DNA of 64,000 nt from assembly GCA_021371855.1 (NCBI GenBank), contig JAJFVL010000029.1:124001-188000 (forward strand). Direction: 5' to 3'. Positions 9,087 through 17,026 of this stretch are shown here, piece by piece. This stretch comes from Bacteroidales bacterium (lineage in GTDB: Bacteria; Bacteroidota; Bacteroidia; Bacteroidales; VadinHA17). Both the position numbers and the translations under genes were made by a program. The notes below the pieces were generated by a model, which saw nothing but the letters and a program-made list of their open reading frames with translations, ran no database searches and had not been told where the DNA came from. Each line of letters starts with the position of its first letter. Position 1 is the stretch's first letter.

Positions 9087-9671
9087 TTATCTCTTAATTA
9101 TACCATAGAAAAGAAAATTTACAATGTCATTCAACCTGTCTTCGAAGTATACCGGTTCCTTACTAAAAAAGAAAGGAACTTCAAGACCCTTCATTGCTGT
9201 TACAATAGCCACAGCACTGAGGTAAGGATCTTCAACTGCGAATTTTCCTCTATCTATTCCATCCTGAATAATTATTGTAATCATTCTGACTTCATCATCG
9301 TCGTAGTTTTTCCTTATATCCTCAATAAATTCAAGATTGGTCAGGTACTCACTCTTAAGGGCAGTATAAAAGTTTGTAAGTTTTTTAAGCTTTTGCATCC
9401 TGATTGAGATGTATACTTTCAACTGTTCAATCGGATCATCAATTTCTGAGATTCCACTATGCAATTCTTCTTTCAGTTCTTCAGCTTCCTTCTCAACTAC
9501 TGCCTTGAATATTTCCTCCTTACTGTTAAAATAATAATAAATGGAGGACTTTCCTTTCCTGGAAGCAGAAGCAATTTCCTCCATTGTGGTCTTTTTAAAA
9601 CCAAAATGAGAGAAGATTTTACGTGCAATATCAATTATCTTCGCTTTTGCCTCATCATGTTGTGCTAACAT
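9087..9671 (-). CDS. TetR/AcrR-family regulator of efflux module 1
   Basis: A 194-residue DNA-binding repressor. Residues 1-55 hold the TetR helix-turn-helix (ARKIFSHFGFKKTTMEEIA, then GKSSIYYYFNSKEEIF), and the remainder is a variable all-helical ligand-binding/dimerisation domain. It is the first gene of the minus-strand efflux cluster, as in the second module at 19255, so it most likely represses this pump operon and itself. A TATTTTTG promoter box and two palindromes lie upstream. The inducing ligand cannot be read from the sequence. Confidence 0.9.
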   Translation of the reverse strand: MLAQHDEAKAKIIDIARKIFSHFGFKKTTMEEIASASRKGKSSIYYYFNSKEEIFKAVVEKEAEELKEELHSGISEIDDPIEQLKVYISIRMQKLKKLTNFYTALKSEYLTNLEFIEDIRKNYDDDEVRMITIIIQDGIDRGKFAVEDPYLSAVAIVTAMKGLEVPFFFSKEPVYFEDRLNDIVNFLFYGIIKR

Positions 9672-9697
9672 TTTTTATTTGTTTTAACTAAGACTGA

Positions 9698-9705
9698 CAA
9701 AAATA
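9698..9705 (-). promoter_or_regulatory. -7 promoter box for tetR/efflux module 1
   Basis: Read on the minus strand this is TATTTTTG, a perfect match to the Bacteroidota -7 consensus TAnnTTTG, 26 bases upstream of the tetR start codon. No clear TTTG is seen at the expected -33 spacing. Confidence 0.45.
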
Positions 9706-9737
9706 ATGCCACTTGAATTATTTTCCTAATATTTAAT

Positions 9738-9779
9738 CGACTATTTGACAAAAATAGTCGAATCGTGTCAAAGTGACAC
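9738..9779. promoter_or_regulatory. two adjacent palindromes upstream of tetR (candidate operators)
   Basis: CGACTATTT (9738-9746) and AAATAGTCG (9752-9760) form a perfect 9-bp inverted repeat with a 5-base spacer. Four bases on, GTGTCA-AAG-TGACAC (9765-9779) is a second perfect palindrome. They lie between the tetR start and the stop of the LuxR-type gene. Size and symmetry suit a TetR dimer site; alternatively they could end the LuxR transcript, though no T tract follows. Confidence 0.5.
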
Positions 9780-9792
9780 AAAGCAACAGTTT

Positions 9793-10719
9793 TTATTTTA
9801 ATTCTCTGACAAGATTGATAAGCTGCACCCGGTTCTTTACATTTGTTTTGAAATATATCCGGTGAGTATGATCTTTAACAGTTTGCAGGCTGATAAATAA
9901 TTTATCAGATATTTCTTTGTTGCTCAATCCATTGCAAATTTCATAGACGATATCTGTTTCTCTTGGTGATATTCCGAATTTTTTAAAGAACTGTTCATAT
10001 GTCAGATCATATCCGGTATCTTCAGTCAAAGCGGTAATGAGTGTACCGTAATTCAGATAAACAGGAAGAAATGTATTCCCTGCAAAAAATGCAAGAATAA
10101 ATATGATCCCTGGCCAGATCAGGGAAGGATAAAAAATCAGCGGGAGGCATTGCAGGATCATTATCATAAAGAGAGCGGGAGCAATTATTTTCCTGTCATA
10201 ATCATGTATAACCGGCCGTCCTTTCAAGGGGATATGAATGAGATATACTGCAGCAAACGAATATGCCAGGTTCATAATAATGTAGTATTTCTTTATAAGC
10301 GCTGAATGATTCAAATTATTTTCATGCGTTATTAAATATCCAATAAGGAAAAGGAGAGAGAAATTAAAGAAGAGAAACAGGGATACAAACAAGTTGTTTT
10401 TTTTTCTTCCGGATAATCCTGATACAAATCTGATCAGCATTAACCATGCAAAAACAAGGAAAGGTAATCCCATGAGTATTGAAATATCGGAGAATCTTGA
10501 AACCTGTTCCTGTGAAATAAACGGGGATAAAAACTCTTTTATGATTACCTGACCCCATATCCCGTAAAATCCGAATGTATAAATAAAGACCTCAAAGTAT
10601 AATAGTGATGAGAAGATTTCGGATCTGAACCTGCTTTTTAAACGTGTGGAAAGGATAATCCCAACTGCAGCCAGGGCTATCGAAACAATAAACATAGAAT
10701 AGACCAGATATCTTAACAT
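9793..10719 (-). CDS. membrane-bound LuxR-type regulator with seven helices
   Basis: A protein of 308 residues from the ATG at 10719; an upstream TTG at 10734 would add five residues. The N-terminal two thirds contain seven hydrophobic helices with short charged loops, and the last 65 residues are a LuxR/GerE helix-turn-helix (ISPRETDIVYEICNGLSNKE, then IS..LFISLQTVKDHTHRIY). DNA binding would thus occur from the membrane. No receiver or known ligand domain is seen. It diverges from the membrane-protein gene at 10903 across about 180 bp holding a 13-bp direct repeat, which may be its target. The sensed signal is unknown. Confidence 0.8.
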   Translation of the reverse strand: MLRYLVYSMFIVSIALAAVGIILSTRLKSRFRSEIFSSLLYFEVFIYTFGFYGIWGQVIIKEFLSPFISQEQVSRFSDISILMGLPFLVFAWLMLIRFVSGLSGRKKNNLFVSLFLFFNFSLLFLIGYLITHENNLNHSALIKKYYIIMNLAYSFAAVYLIHIPLKGRPVIHDYDRKIIAPALFMIMILQCLPLIFYPSLIWPGIIFILAFFAGNTFLPVYLNYGTLITALTEDTGYDLTYEQFFKKFGISPRETDIVYEICNGLSNKEISDKLFISLQTVKDHTHRIYFKTNVKNRVQLINLVRELK

Positions 10720-10764
10720 AATATAAAGGTACAAAATTCAGTAAATACCGTATCATAAAAATAG

Positions 10765-10824
10765 TCACTACCAAAGTTTTAGTGTACATACTATAGTAGG
10801 AAAAAATAAAATCACTACCAAAGT
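10765..10824. promoter_or_regulatory. 13-bp direct repeat in divergent intergenic region
   Basis: TCACTACCAAAGT occurs exactly at 10765-10777 and 10812-10824, spaced 47 bp start to start, between the divergent LuxR-type gene (minus) and the membrane-protein gene (plus). Directly repeated sites in such a place suit a transcription factor; the LuxR-type protein is the obvious candidate by proximity. Confidence 0.45.
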
Positions 10825-10902
10825 ATGAAGTCCGTGATAAAATCAGGATGTAAATTTGCTTAAGAAATCAGAACGGATCAATTAATAAAATAAATAGAAA
10901 CT

Positions 10903-11655
10903 ATGGAAACAATTACTGAATACAAACTGACCCCATCGTTCGGAAACAGTTTCGGAACAGGATGGAGAGTGATGCTGGATAATTTCTTAAGGTTGTTCCT
11001 TGTAATAATTATAATGGCAGTTATTACGGGTCCCCTCAAGATGATGAATTTAAACCTGGGTGATTTCCACGGATTACATTGGTCACATAGGTTACCATGT
11101 GAATGGCCAAACCACATGGATGGCCTCTTCAGTCTTGCTTCACTGGGTTTATTTGCTGCTTTTGTTACCCTGATAGCATTGGTTTATTCTTTCCTTGTTG
11201 TCCCGGTATTTAAATATGGATCAAATATGATATTTGTACAGGCAGTAAGAAAACTTAAACCCGACTTTGAACTGCTTATTAAAGGTTTCAGGGAAAACTA
11301 CCTTTATATTGTCCTTGCAAATCTTCTTGTAATTGCCCTGGTAGTTATAGGTTTCTTTGCACTGATAATCCCGGGCATTATCATTGCCTGCCGGTTAGTT
11401 TTTGTTTCCTATATTGTTATGGATAAAAAGCTCGATCCGATTGAAGCAGTTGAATTGAGCTGGAGGCTCACCCGTGGTCATGGCTGGACAATATTTTTTA
11501 TGGGATTTGTATCGATCTTCATAATATTATTTGGTCTGCTGATGCTTATAATCGGGATATTCCCTGCAATTATCTGGGTATCAAGTTCATTTGCGTCCTT
11601 GTACCAGTCTGTACTTAATGAGAAGGAAAATCCGGCAGAACCAGCAATGGCATAA
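10903..11655 (+). CDS. polytopic inner-membrane protein, function unknown
   Basis: A 250-residue protein beginning METITEYKLTPSFGNSFGTGW, with about five or six hydrophobic segments. The motif SWRLTRGHGW before the last helices recalls the membrane domain of DUF975/GPDPase_memb-like proteins, which often follow the pattern amphipathic entry helix, paired helices, then a conserved W/G-rich loop. A His-rich loop (HGLHWSHRLPCEWPNHMDG) lies near residue 60. It diverges from the LuxR-type gene and ends before a hairpin terminator. No enzymatic motif is visible; function not assigned. Confidence 0.6.
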   Translation: METITEYKLTPSFGNSFGTGWRVMLDNFLRLFLVIIIMAVITGPLKMMNLNLGDFHGLHWSHRLPCEWPNHMDGLFSLASLGLFAAFVTLIALVYSFLVVPVFKYGSNMIFVQAVRKLKPDFELLIKGFRENYLYIVLANLLVIALVVIGFFALIIPGIIIACRLVFVSYIVMDKKLDPIEAVELSWRLTRGHGWTIFFMGFVSIFIILFGLLMLIIGIFPAIIWVSSSFASLYQSVLNEKENPAEPAMA

Positions 11656-11690
11656 ATCCTGTATCAAAATTTCTGCCTTGATATGATTTC

Positions 11691-11730
11691 ACCTGCCGTG
11701 GGCTTTTGCTTCGGCAGGTTTCTTTTTATT
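11691..11730 (+). terminator. intrinsic terminator after the membrane-protein gene
   Basis: ACCTGCCG (11691-11698) pairs perfectly with CGGCAGGT (11712-11719) around a 13-base loop and is followed by a T-rich run (TTCTTTTTATTTTT). A 63-codon open frame over this area has no coding character. The rest of 11731-11862 shows nothing I can assign. Confidence 0.75.
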
Positions 11731-11862
11731 TTTGACTGTAGTTGCTTGTTCCCAGGTAAACTGACCTTACCCGAGGGTCTCTTCTCACCCTGTTTTCCAC
11801 CTCATGCGCCAGGCCCCTCAAGGTTTCATCATACCTCTAAAATTAATTTTGCCGGGATGAAA

Positions 11863-11948
11863 ATTGTTTCTTAAATTTAACTATTGTTTCTTAATTCTAA
11901 CTAAAAAGTTGCAAAGGTGATATTTACATTAGACCTGATTAATGTAAA
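11863..11948. promoter_or_regulatory. tandem 20-bp repeat plus 9-bp palindrome upstream of ompA-like gene
   Basis: Two adjacent 20-bp copies beginning ATTGTTTCTTAA (11863-11882 and 11883-11902) match at 18 of 20 positions. Twenty bases later TTTACATTA (11923-11931) and TAATGTAAA (11940-11948) form a perfect inverted repeat with an 8-base spacer. Both lie within 180 bp of the OmpA-family start codon, so an operator region is plausible. No clear -7 box is seen between them and the gene. Confidence 0.45.
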
Positions 11949-12042
11949 GTGAAACGTTCAATTGGCAGTATTTACCATAAAAAATATTCAATTGAAATAC
12001 CGTAACCTTCCTTTAAAGTTCTTAACTAAAACATCACGTAAC

Positions 12043-13347
12043 ATGAAATCAGTCGTTAAATTATTAATTGTAGCTGTTCTGATCAGCCTTCCATGTACTG
12101 TTAACAGCCAGATTAAGGTGGATCTTAAGAAAAAGGTTCAAAATCAGACAAATAACAGAGCCAATCAAAAAACAGATCAGGCCATTGACAAAGGCCTGGA
12201 CGGAATCGAAAATGGGGTCAAAGGAATATTCAAGAAAAAGAAGACAGATCAGACCCAGGAAAGCCAACCAGATCAATCATCTGATGCTAATAATACAAAT
12301 TCGGTAGAAAAGTCTGTTAAACAGGAGCAAACTCAGTTACAATCGTATTCAAAGTACGATTTTATTCCCGGCGAAAAAGTGATGTTTTACGAGGATTTCA
12401 GTCAGGATGCCGTTGGCGATTTTCCGGCATTATGGAACACAAATGGTACGGCCGAGGTGGTTACCACTAATTTATATCCGGGTAACTGGATGAAGTTTGT
12501 AATGCGCCAATGCGTATGGACAGATGCTTTACTAAAGCTGCCTGATAATTACACGATCGAATTTGATATTATCCCAATTGGAGGACTTGAAGGGGAAGGA
12601 ATGAGCGGTTACTATGTACGGCTTATGCAAGCTAAGAATGTAAGAGCATGGGACGGGGGCTCAGCCCCTGGGGAAGGAGGTTTTTGTTTCAATGTGGAAT
12701 ATTTTGGCAGACCAAATTATAGTACATGGTTAATTAAGCAGGGATGCCAGGAACTGGGTTTAAACGGACACTTGGATGGAGATGCTTATAAACAAAAGAT
12801 GAACCAGAAATATCATATTGCCATCTGGGTTCAGAAATCAAGGATCCGTCTGTATCAGGACCAAAACAAGCTGATCGATCTGCCTAAGGCTTTACCTGTT
12901 GATTGTGTAAAACCTGACAGGATCCGGTTTGAATACGGCGCCGCAATGTTGACCAACATCCGCATTGCCGTTGGCGCTCCCGATATGCGTAACAAACTGA
13001 TGACCGAAGGTAAGCTGGTAACTTACGGAATCTATTTCGATGTTAATAAGGATGTCGTTAAACCCGAATCGTACGGAACACTAAAGGAAATTGCAGCAAT
13101 ATTAAATGAAGTACCCGATGTGAAAGTCAAAATCGTAGGTCATACCGATGCTGACGGAGCTGACGCTGCTAACCTCGACCTTTCAAAACGTCGTGCAGCT
13201 TCAGTCAGGAATGAATTAGTCAATTCTTTTGGTGTGAATGGTGTCCGTCTGGAAACTGATGGCCTGGGAGAAGGACAGCCTGTTGCACCAAATGATACTC
13301 CGGCAAACAAAGCCCTTAACCGCCGGGTGGAATTCATAAAACTATAA
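12043..13347 (+). CDS. OmpA-family peptidoglycan-binding outer-membrane protein
   Basis: A secreted protein of 434 residues from the ATG at 12043, which opens a clean signal peptide (MKSVVKLLIVAVLISLP, cut near VNSQ); an upstream TTG frame adds 27 unlikely residues. A Lys/Gln/Asn-rich linker follows, then a middle domain of about 200 residues with a laminin-G/jelly-roll feel, and a C-terminal OmpA domain with YFDVNKDVVKPES, IVGHTDADGAD and LSKRRAASV, which binds diaminopimelate in peptidoglycan. The low-complexity N-terminal linker resembles that of the gene at 13597. Likely role: tethering the outer membrane to the wall; the middle domain's ligand is unknown. Confidence 0.82.
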   Translation: MKSVVKLLIVAVLISLPCTVNSQIKVDLKKKVQNQTNNRANQKTDQAIDKGLDGIENGVKGIFKKKKTDQTQESQPDQSSDANNTNSVEKSVKQEQTQLQSYSKYDFIPGEKVMFYEDFSQDAVGDFPALWNTNGTAEVVTTNLYPGNWMKFVMRQCVWTDALLKLPDNYTIEFDIIPIGGLEGEGMSGYYVRLMQAKNVRAWDGGSAPGEGGFCFNVEYFGRPNYSTWLIKQGCQELGLNGHLDGDAYKQKMNQKYHIAIWVQKSRIRLYQDQNKLIDLPKALPVDCVKPDRIRFEYGAAMLTNIRIAVGAPDMRNKLMTEGKLVTYGIYFDVNKDVVKPESYGTLKEIAAILNEVPDVKVKIVGHTDADGADAANLDLSKRRAASVRNELVNSFGVNGVRLETDGLGEGQPVAPNDTPANKALNRRVEFIKL

Positions 13348-13348
13348 G

Positions 13349-13447
13349 AAAAGAAAAATCAATATAATTCTGGTTGCTCAGGTTTTCAGTATCAGTGCTT
13401 TTTCCCAGGGATTTAATATCCCGGACATCTATTTTCAACTAATGTAG
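13349..13447 (+). pseudogene. signal-peptide-like relic without a start codon
   Basis: Directly after the OmpA-type gene, one frame reads KRKINIILVAQVFSISAFSQ then GFNIPDIYFQLM and a stop. This is a textbook Bacteroidota signal peptide and cleavage site, but no ATG, GTG or TTG opens it and the frame ends within 32 codons. Further on, a second short frame reads STWVAATNNNYPG. It looks like the remains of a secreted-protein gene. Confidence 0.3.
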
Positions 13448-13596
13448 GCAAGTGTTCAACATGGGTAGCAGCAACCAATAACAATTATCCCGGTAAGAGT
13501 TTTTTGTAACTTTCGCTTCATAATATTCTATACTTTCGATATTGATTATTTATCTGATTTTACTAACTTTATTCCATTAACCAAAAATTAAGAAAT

Positions 13597-14517
13597 ATGA
13601 AAGCCAGGTCATTGCTGTTGTTATTAGCTTTTCTGGTTGTAGCACCGAATACTTCAAATGCTCAGTTCGGAGCTCTGAAAAAGGCTATCAATAAACAGAT
13701 CGATAACAAACTAGATTCGACAATTCACAAAGGTGCAAAGGATAATGCTCAGGAACAAACCGGTCAGGTGCAATCTGATAAAGTTCCGACCGGGGACAAC
13801 AGAGGTACCAGGGAAACAAATCGTGGGCTGTTTGGCGGGAAAATTAACATCAAATACAATGATGAATACCAATTCACAGGCAGGATTTATATGCAGATGG
13901 AAACGTATGACAAAAAAGATATTATAAAGTCAGATTATTACACATATTATAATGGTAATACTCTTGATGCCGGTATTGAGGTTAAACTCGTTGATAATGA
14001 GGGAAAAAAAGGACAGGAAACCTTGCCATCAGTATTTCTTTTTGATAATGATAACAGGTGTTTCATGATACTTATTAACGGGGAATCTAAAACAGGCATT
14101 ATTTCAACAATACCATCCGATTCAGCAATTGCTGCACAGGCTAAAAATCAGAAATTGGCAAATCCTGATAATGCTTCAGTTACAAAGACTGGAAATTCAC
14201 GAACTATCGCCGGGTACAGGTGTGACGAATATAAGATAGTCGAACCCGACAAAGATGGTTATTCAACTGTCTGGATGACCAAAGATGTGAAGATTAAAGC
14301 CAATAAAAAGAATTGGGGAAAATCAGGGATGCCAACCTATTACAACTATCCGGGTTTTGAAGATGCAATGATGCTGGCTGCGGAATCATTCGATAAAAAC
14401 AATAAACCGGAAATGAAAATGGAGACTAAAGAGATCAATGATAACTTTAGTCATACAATATCTACAGCAGGCTACACTTTTATGAAAATGAATTTTGGCC
14501 AAGCAGGAAAGAAATAA
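13597..14517 (+). CDS. secreted DUF4412-like protein
   Basis: A 306-residue protein with a signal peptide (MKARSLLLLLAFLVVAPNTS, cut near SNAQ), then an amphipathic Lys/Gln/Asn-rich stretch (FGALKKAINKQIDNKLD) and, from about residue 85, a beta-rich domain. The core IAGYRCDEYKI..PDKDGYSTVWMTKDV matches the DUF4412 pattern of secreted or periplasmic Bacteroidota proteins. Its function is unknown. It follows the OmpA-family gene in the same direction at 249 bp, and both share similar charged N-terminal regions, suggesting a related envelope role; that link is inference. Confidence 0.7.
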   Translation: MKARSLLLLLAFLVVAPNTSNAQFGALKKAINKQIDNKLDSTIHKGAKDNAQEQTGQVQSDKVPTGDNRGTRETNRGLFGGKINIKYNDEYQFTGRIYMQMETYDKKDIIKSDYYTYYNGNTLDAGIEVKLVDNEGKKGQETLPSVFLFDNDNRCFMILINGESKTGIISTIPSDSAIAAQAKNQKLANPDNASVTKTGNSRTIAGYRCDEYKIVEPDKDGYSTVWMTKDVKIKANKKNWGKSGMPTYYNYPGFEDAMMLAAESFDKNNKPEMKMETKEINDNFSHTISTAGYTFMKMNFGQAGKK

Positions 14518-14529
14518 GCGGAAGGCTTC

Positions 14530-16809
14530 CTAAAACTTCTTCAGTTTGGCGAATCTGAGGAGAAGTTTTTTCTTGCCATTCTTCTCAAATTCAACAGTAG
14601 CAGTGGTGTTTGGAGCCTCACCTTCAATGGATATTATCCTGCCATTTCCGAATCTTTCATGCTGTACATTATCTCCTTCTGAAAACAAGGATGAATCACT
14701 GGCCACGAAGGTTACACCGGTTGAGGCTTCTGTTTTGCTGATTTTTTTAAAACGGGCATTATTTGCATATTGATGGGGTTCTTCACGGAATGTTGCCGGT
14801 TTGGTTTCAGTGTGAGAATTATTCTGAAACGGTTGTCCTCCAGTCTGGGGGTAACATAAAAATTTCTGATCAATCTCGCGGAGAAACCGGCTTGGATTGC
14901 TCCTTTCAAGATTCCCCCATTTATAGCGGTTAAGAGCATAGCTCAGAGTTGCCTGTTTTTCTGCACGGGTAACAGCTACATAAAACAGACGTCTCTCTTC
15001 CTCAAGTTCGCGGGCACTTCCCGATGACATTGGCGAAGGGAACAGGGTGTCTTCCATTCCTACAATATATACATGTTTGAACTCAAGGCCTTTAGCTGAA
15101 TGCATAGTCATTAGTGTGACTTTATTGCGATCTTCTTCATTTTCATTGTCCTGATCAGTGAGTAAAGCAACATTTGCTATATAAGCTTCAAGAGAGGAAG
15201 GCTCTCCATTGGTTTCTGCAGCTTCGGAAAAAACTTTGATTGCGTTAAGCAACTCCTCAATGTTTTCATAACGGCTGACCTCCTCAGGCGATTTGCCTTC
15301 CTTCAGTTCTTTCATTATTCCGGAACCGAGAGCGATCTCCCTGGCTTTTGTAAAGGCATCGGTTGTCTCAGAGTCTTTCCTCAAAGCCTTAATTATCTCT
15401 GTGTACATCAATAACTTTTTAGCCGTACCTGAATTAAAATGCTCGGGATATTTTTCTGCTTCCAGGAGAATATTCCAGGATGTGACATTTGTATCAGCAG
15501 CCAGCTCAAATACTTTTTGAATAGTAGTATCTCCGATACCTCTTTTCGGATAATTGACAGACCTCTTCAGAGCCTCCTCATCTTCAGGATTGATAACCAT
15601 CCTGAAATAGGCGAGAAGGTCTTTAATCTCTTTACGATCGTAAAATGATAATCCACCGTATATTTTATACGGTATGTTTTTTCGCCGGAGAGTCTCTTCA
15701 AAGATCCTCGACTGGGCATTTGTCCTGTAAAGTATTGCAAAATCCGACCAATTGAGCTGTAATGTAAACTTCTTGTCAAAGATATCTGACGAAACATTAA
15801 ATCCTTCTTCAGAATCGGTGACAGCCTGTAAAACTTGTATCTTTTCACCGGTCTCATTCATTGAAACAACCTTTTTCTCTATCTGGCATTCATTATTCGC
15901 GATAATGGTGTTTGCAGCATCAACAATTGTCTGAGTGGATCTGTAATTTTGCTCAAGTTTAAAAAGCTGATAATCAACATAATCATTTTTGAAATTGAGG
16001 ATATTCTCAATCCGTGCTCCTCTGAAAGAGTAAATACTCTGTGCATCGTCACCTACAACACATATATTCTGATGTGTGGCGGAAAGTTTTTTTACAATTA
16101 AGTATTGAGAATAGTTGGTGTCCTGATACTCATCAACAAGTACATAGTTGAATCTTTTCTGATATGCTGCAAGAACATCTGGAAAATCTCTGAAAAGAAT
16201 ATTTGTATTCAGCAGCAGGTCATCAAAGTCCATTGAATTGGCTTTGAAGCAACGTGAGGCATAAGTTCTGTATACATTTGAAAGCAATGGCATCCGGCTC
16301 GATTTGTCATATTCCTGCATCGTTGGATCGGCTGCATACATGCTGGCTGTAATAAGGTTGTTTTTTGCCGAAGATATCCTTGATGCAATGACACCGGGTT
16401 TGTAAATGTTATCGTCCAGATTCAGCTCTTTTATTATAGACCTGATGAGACTCTTTGAATCAGCGGAATCATATATGGTATAATTCGGTTTATATCCGAG
16501 TCTTTCTCCTTCCATGCGGAGGATCTTTGCAAAAATAGAATGGAAGGTCCCCATCCAGAGGTGCCTGGCAATTTCGGGACCGACGATCTTTGTAATCCTC
16601 TCTTTCATCTCTTTTGCAGCCTTGTTTGTAAAGGTTAATGCAAGTATTTTACCGGCCGGTACACCTTTTTGCAGAAGATGGACAATGCGGTAGGTCAATA
16701 CTCTTGTTTTGCCTGCGCCGGCACCGGCTATTACAAGGGCAGGACCTTCAGTATTGATAACTGCTTGTCTCTGAGAATCGTTCAGATCGTTTAAATAATT
16801 GGTTGTCAT
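14530..16809 (-). CDS. pcrA: UvrD/PcrA-type ATP-dependent DNA helicase
   Basis: A 759-residue superfamily 1A helicase unwinding DNA 3' to 5' in repair and replication-conflict resolution. Motifs seen: Q-motif region LNDSQRQAV, Walker A AGAGAGKT at residues 28-35, Walker B LVDEYQDTN near residue 225, motif III GDDAQSIYSFRGA, motif IV-VI elements including LTFTNKAAKEMKER early and MTMHSAKGLEFKHVYIVGME and VAVTRA late. The C-terminal 60 residues, with VQHERFGNGRIISIEG, form a Tudor-like domain as in PcrA, which contacts RNA polymerase. Length is normal. It is convergent with the DUF4412-like gene, only 12 bp apart. Confidence 0.93.
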   Translation of the reverse strand: MTTNYLNDLNDSQRQAVINTEGPALVIAGAGAGKTRVLTYRIVHLLQKGVPAGKILALTFTNKAAKEMKERITKIVGPEIARHLWMGTFHSIFAKILRMEGERLGYKPNYTIYDSADSKSLIRSIIKELNLDDNIYKPGVIASRISSAKNNLITASMYAADPTMQEYDKSSRMPLLSNVYRTYASRCFKANSMDFDDLLLNTNILFRDFPDVLAAYQKRFNYVLVDEYQDTNYSQYLIVKKLSATHQNICVVGDDAQSIYSFRGARIENILNFKNDYVDYQLFKLEQNYRSTQTIVDAANTIIANNECQIEKKVVSMNETGEKIQVLQAVTDSEEGFNVSSDIFDKKFTLQLNWSDFAILYRTNAQSRIFEETLRRKNIPYKIYGGLSFYDRKEIKDLLAYFRMVINPEDEEALKRSVNYPKRGIGDTTIQKVFELAADTNVTSWNILLEAEKYPEHFNSGTAKKLLMYTEIIKALRKDSETTDAFTKAREIALGSGIMKELKEGKSPEEVSRYENIEELLNAIKVFSEAAETNGEPSSLEAYIANVALLTDQDNENEEDRNKVTLMTMHSAKGLEFKHVYIVGMEDTLFPSPMSSGSARELEEERRLFYVAVTRAEKQATLSYALNRYKWGNLERSNPSRFLREIDQKFLCYPQTGGQPFQNNSHTETKPATFREEPHQYANNARFKKISKTEASTGVTFVASDSSLFSEGDNVQHERFGNGRIISIEGEAPNTTATVEFEKNGKKKLLLRFAKLKKF

Positions 16810-16844
16810 GTGTTTATTTGAATTACAGCGTGCTCGCGGTCCGG

Positions 16845-16852
16845 CAAATTTA
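16845..16852 (-). promoter_or_regulatory. -7 promoter box for the helicase gene
   Basis: On the minus strand this reads TAAATTTG, matching TAnnTTTG, about 36 bases upstream of the helicase ATG. A TTG-containing -33 region lies upstream but spacing is not ideal. The remaining bases to 17026 show nothing else I can assign. Confidence 0.5.
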
Positions 16853-17026
16853 GTAATAACAAGGTCAACGGAACAGAAAACCTGACAGTAAAATACTATT
16901 ATTTATTAACAAATAAATCAAGATAGGGACGTTACATAGACCATCCCTGCATAGTATTTTTTTTATTATACTTGCATAAAAAAATACGAAAGCGACAAAG
17001 ATTTCGTTTTTGATAATTAGAACTGA

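Noticed and set aside
11683..11874. 63-codon frame after the membrane-protein gene
   Set aside because: It spans an intrinsic terminator, and its residue composition is not protein-like.
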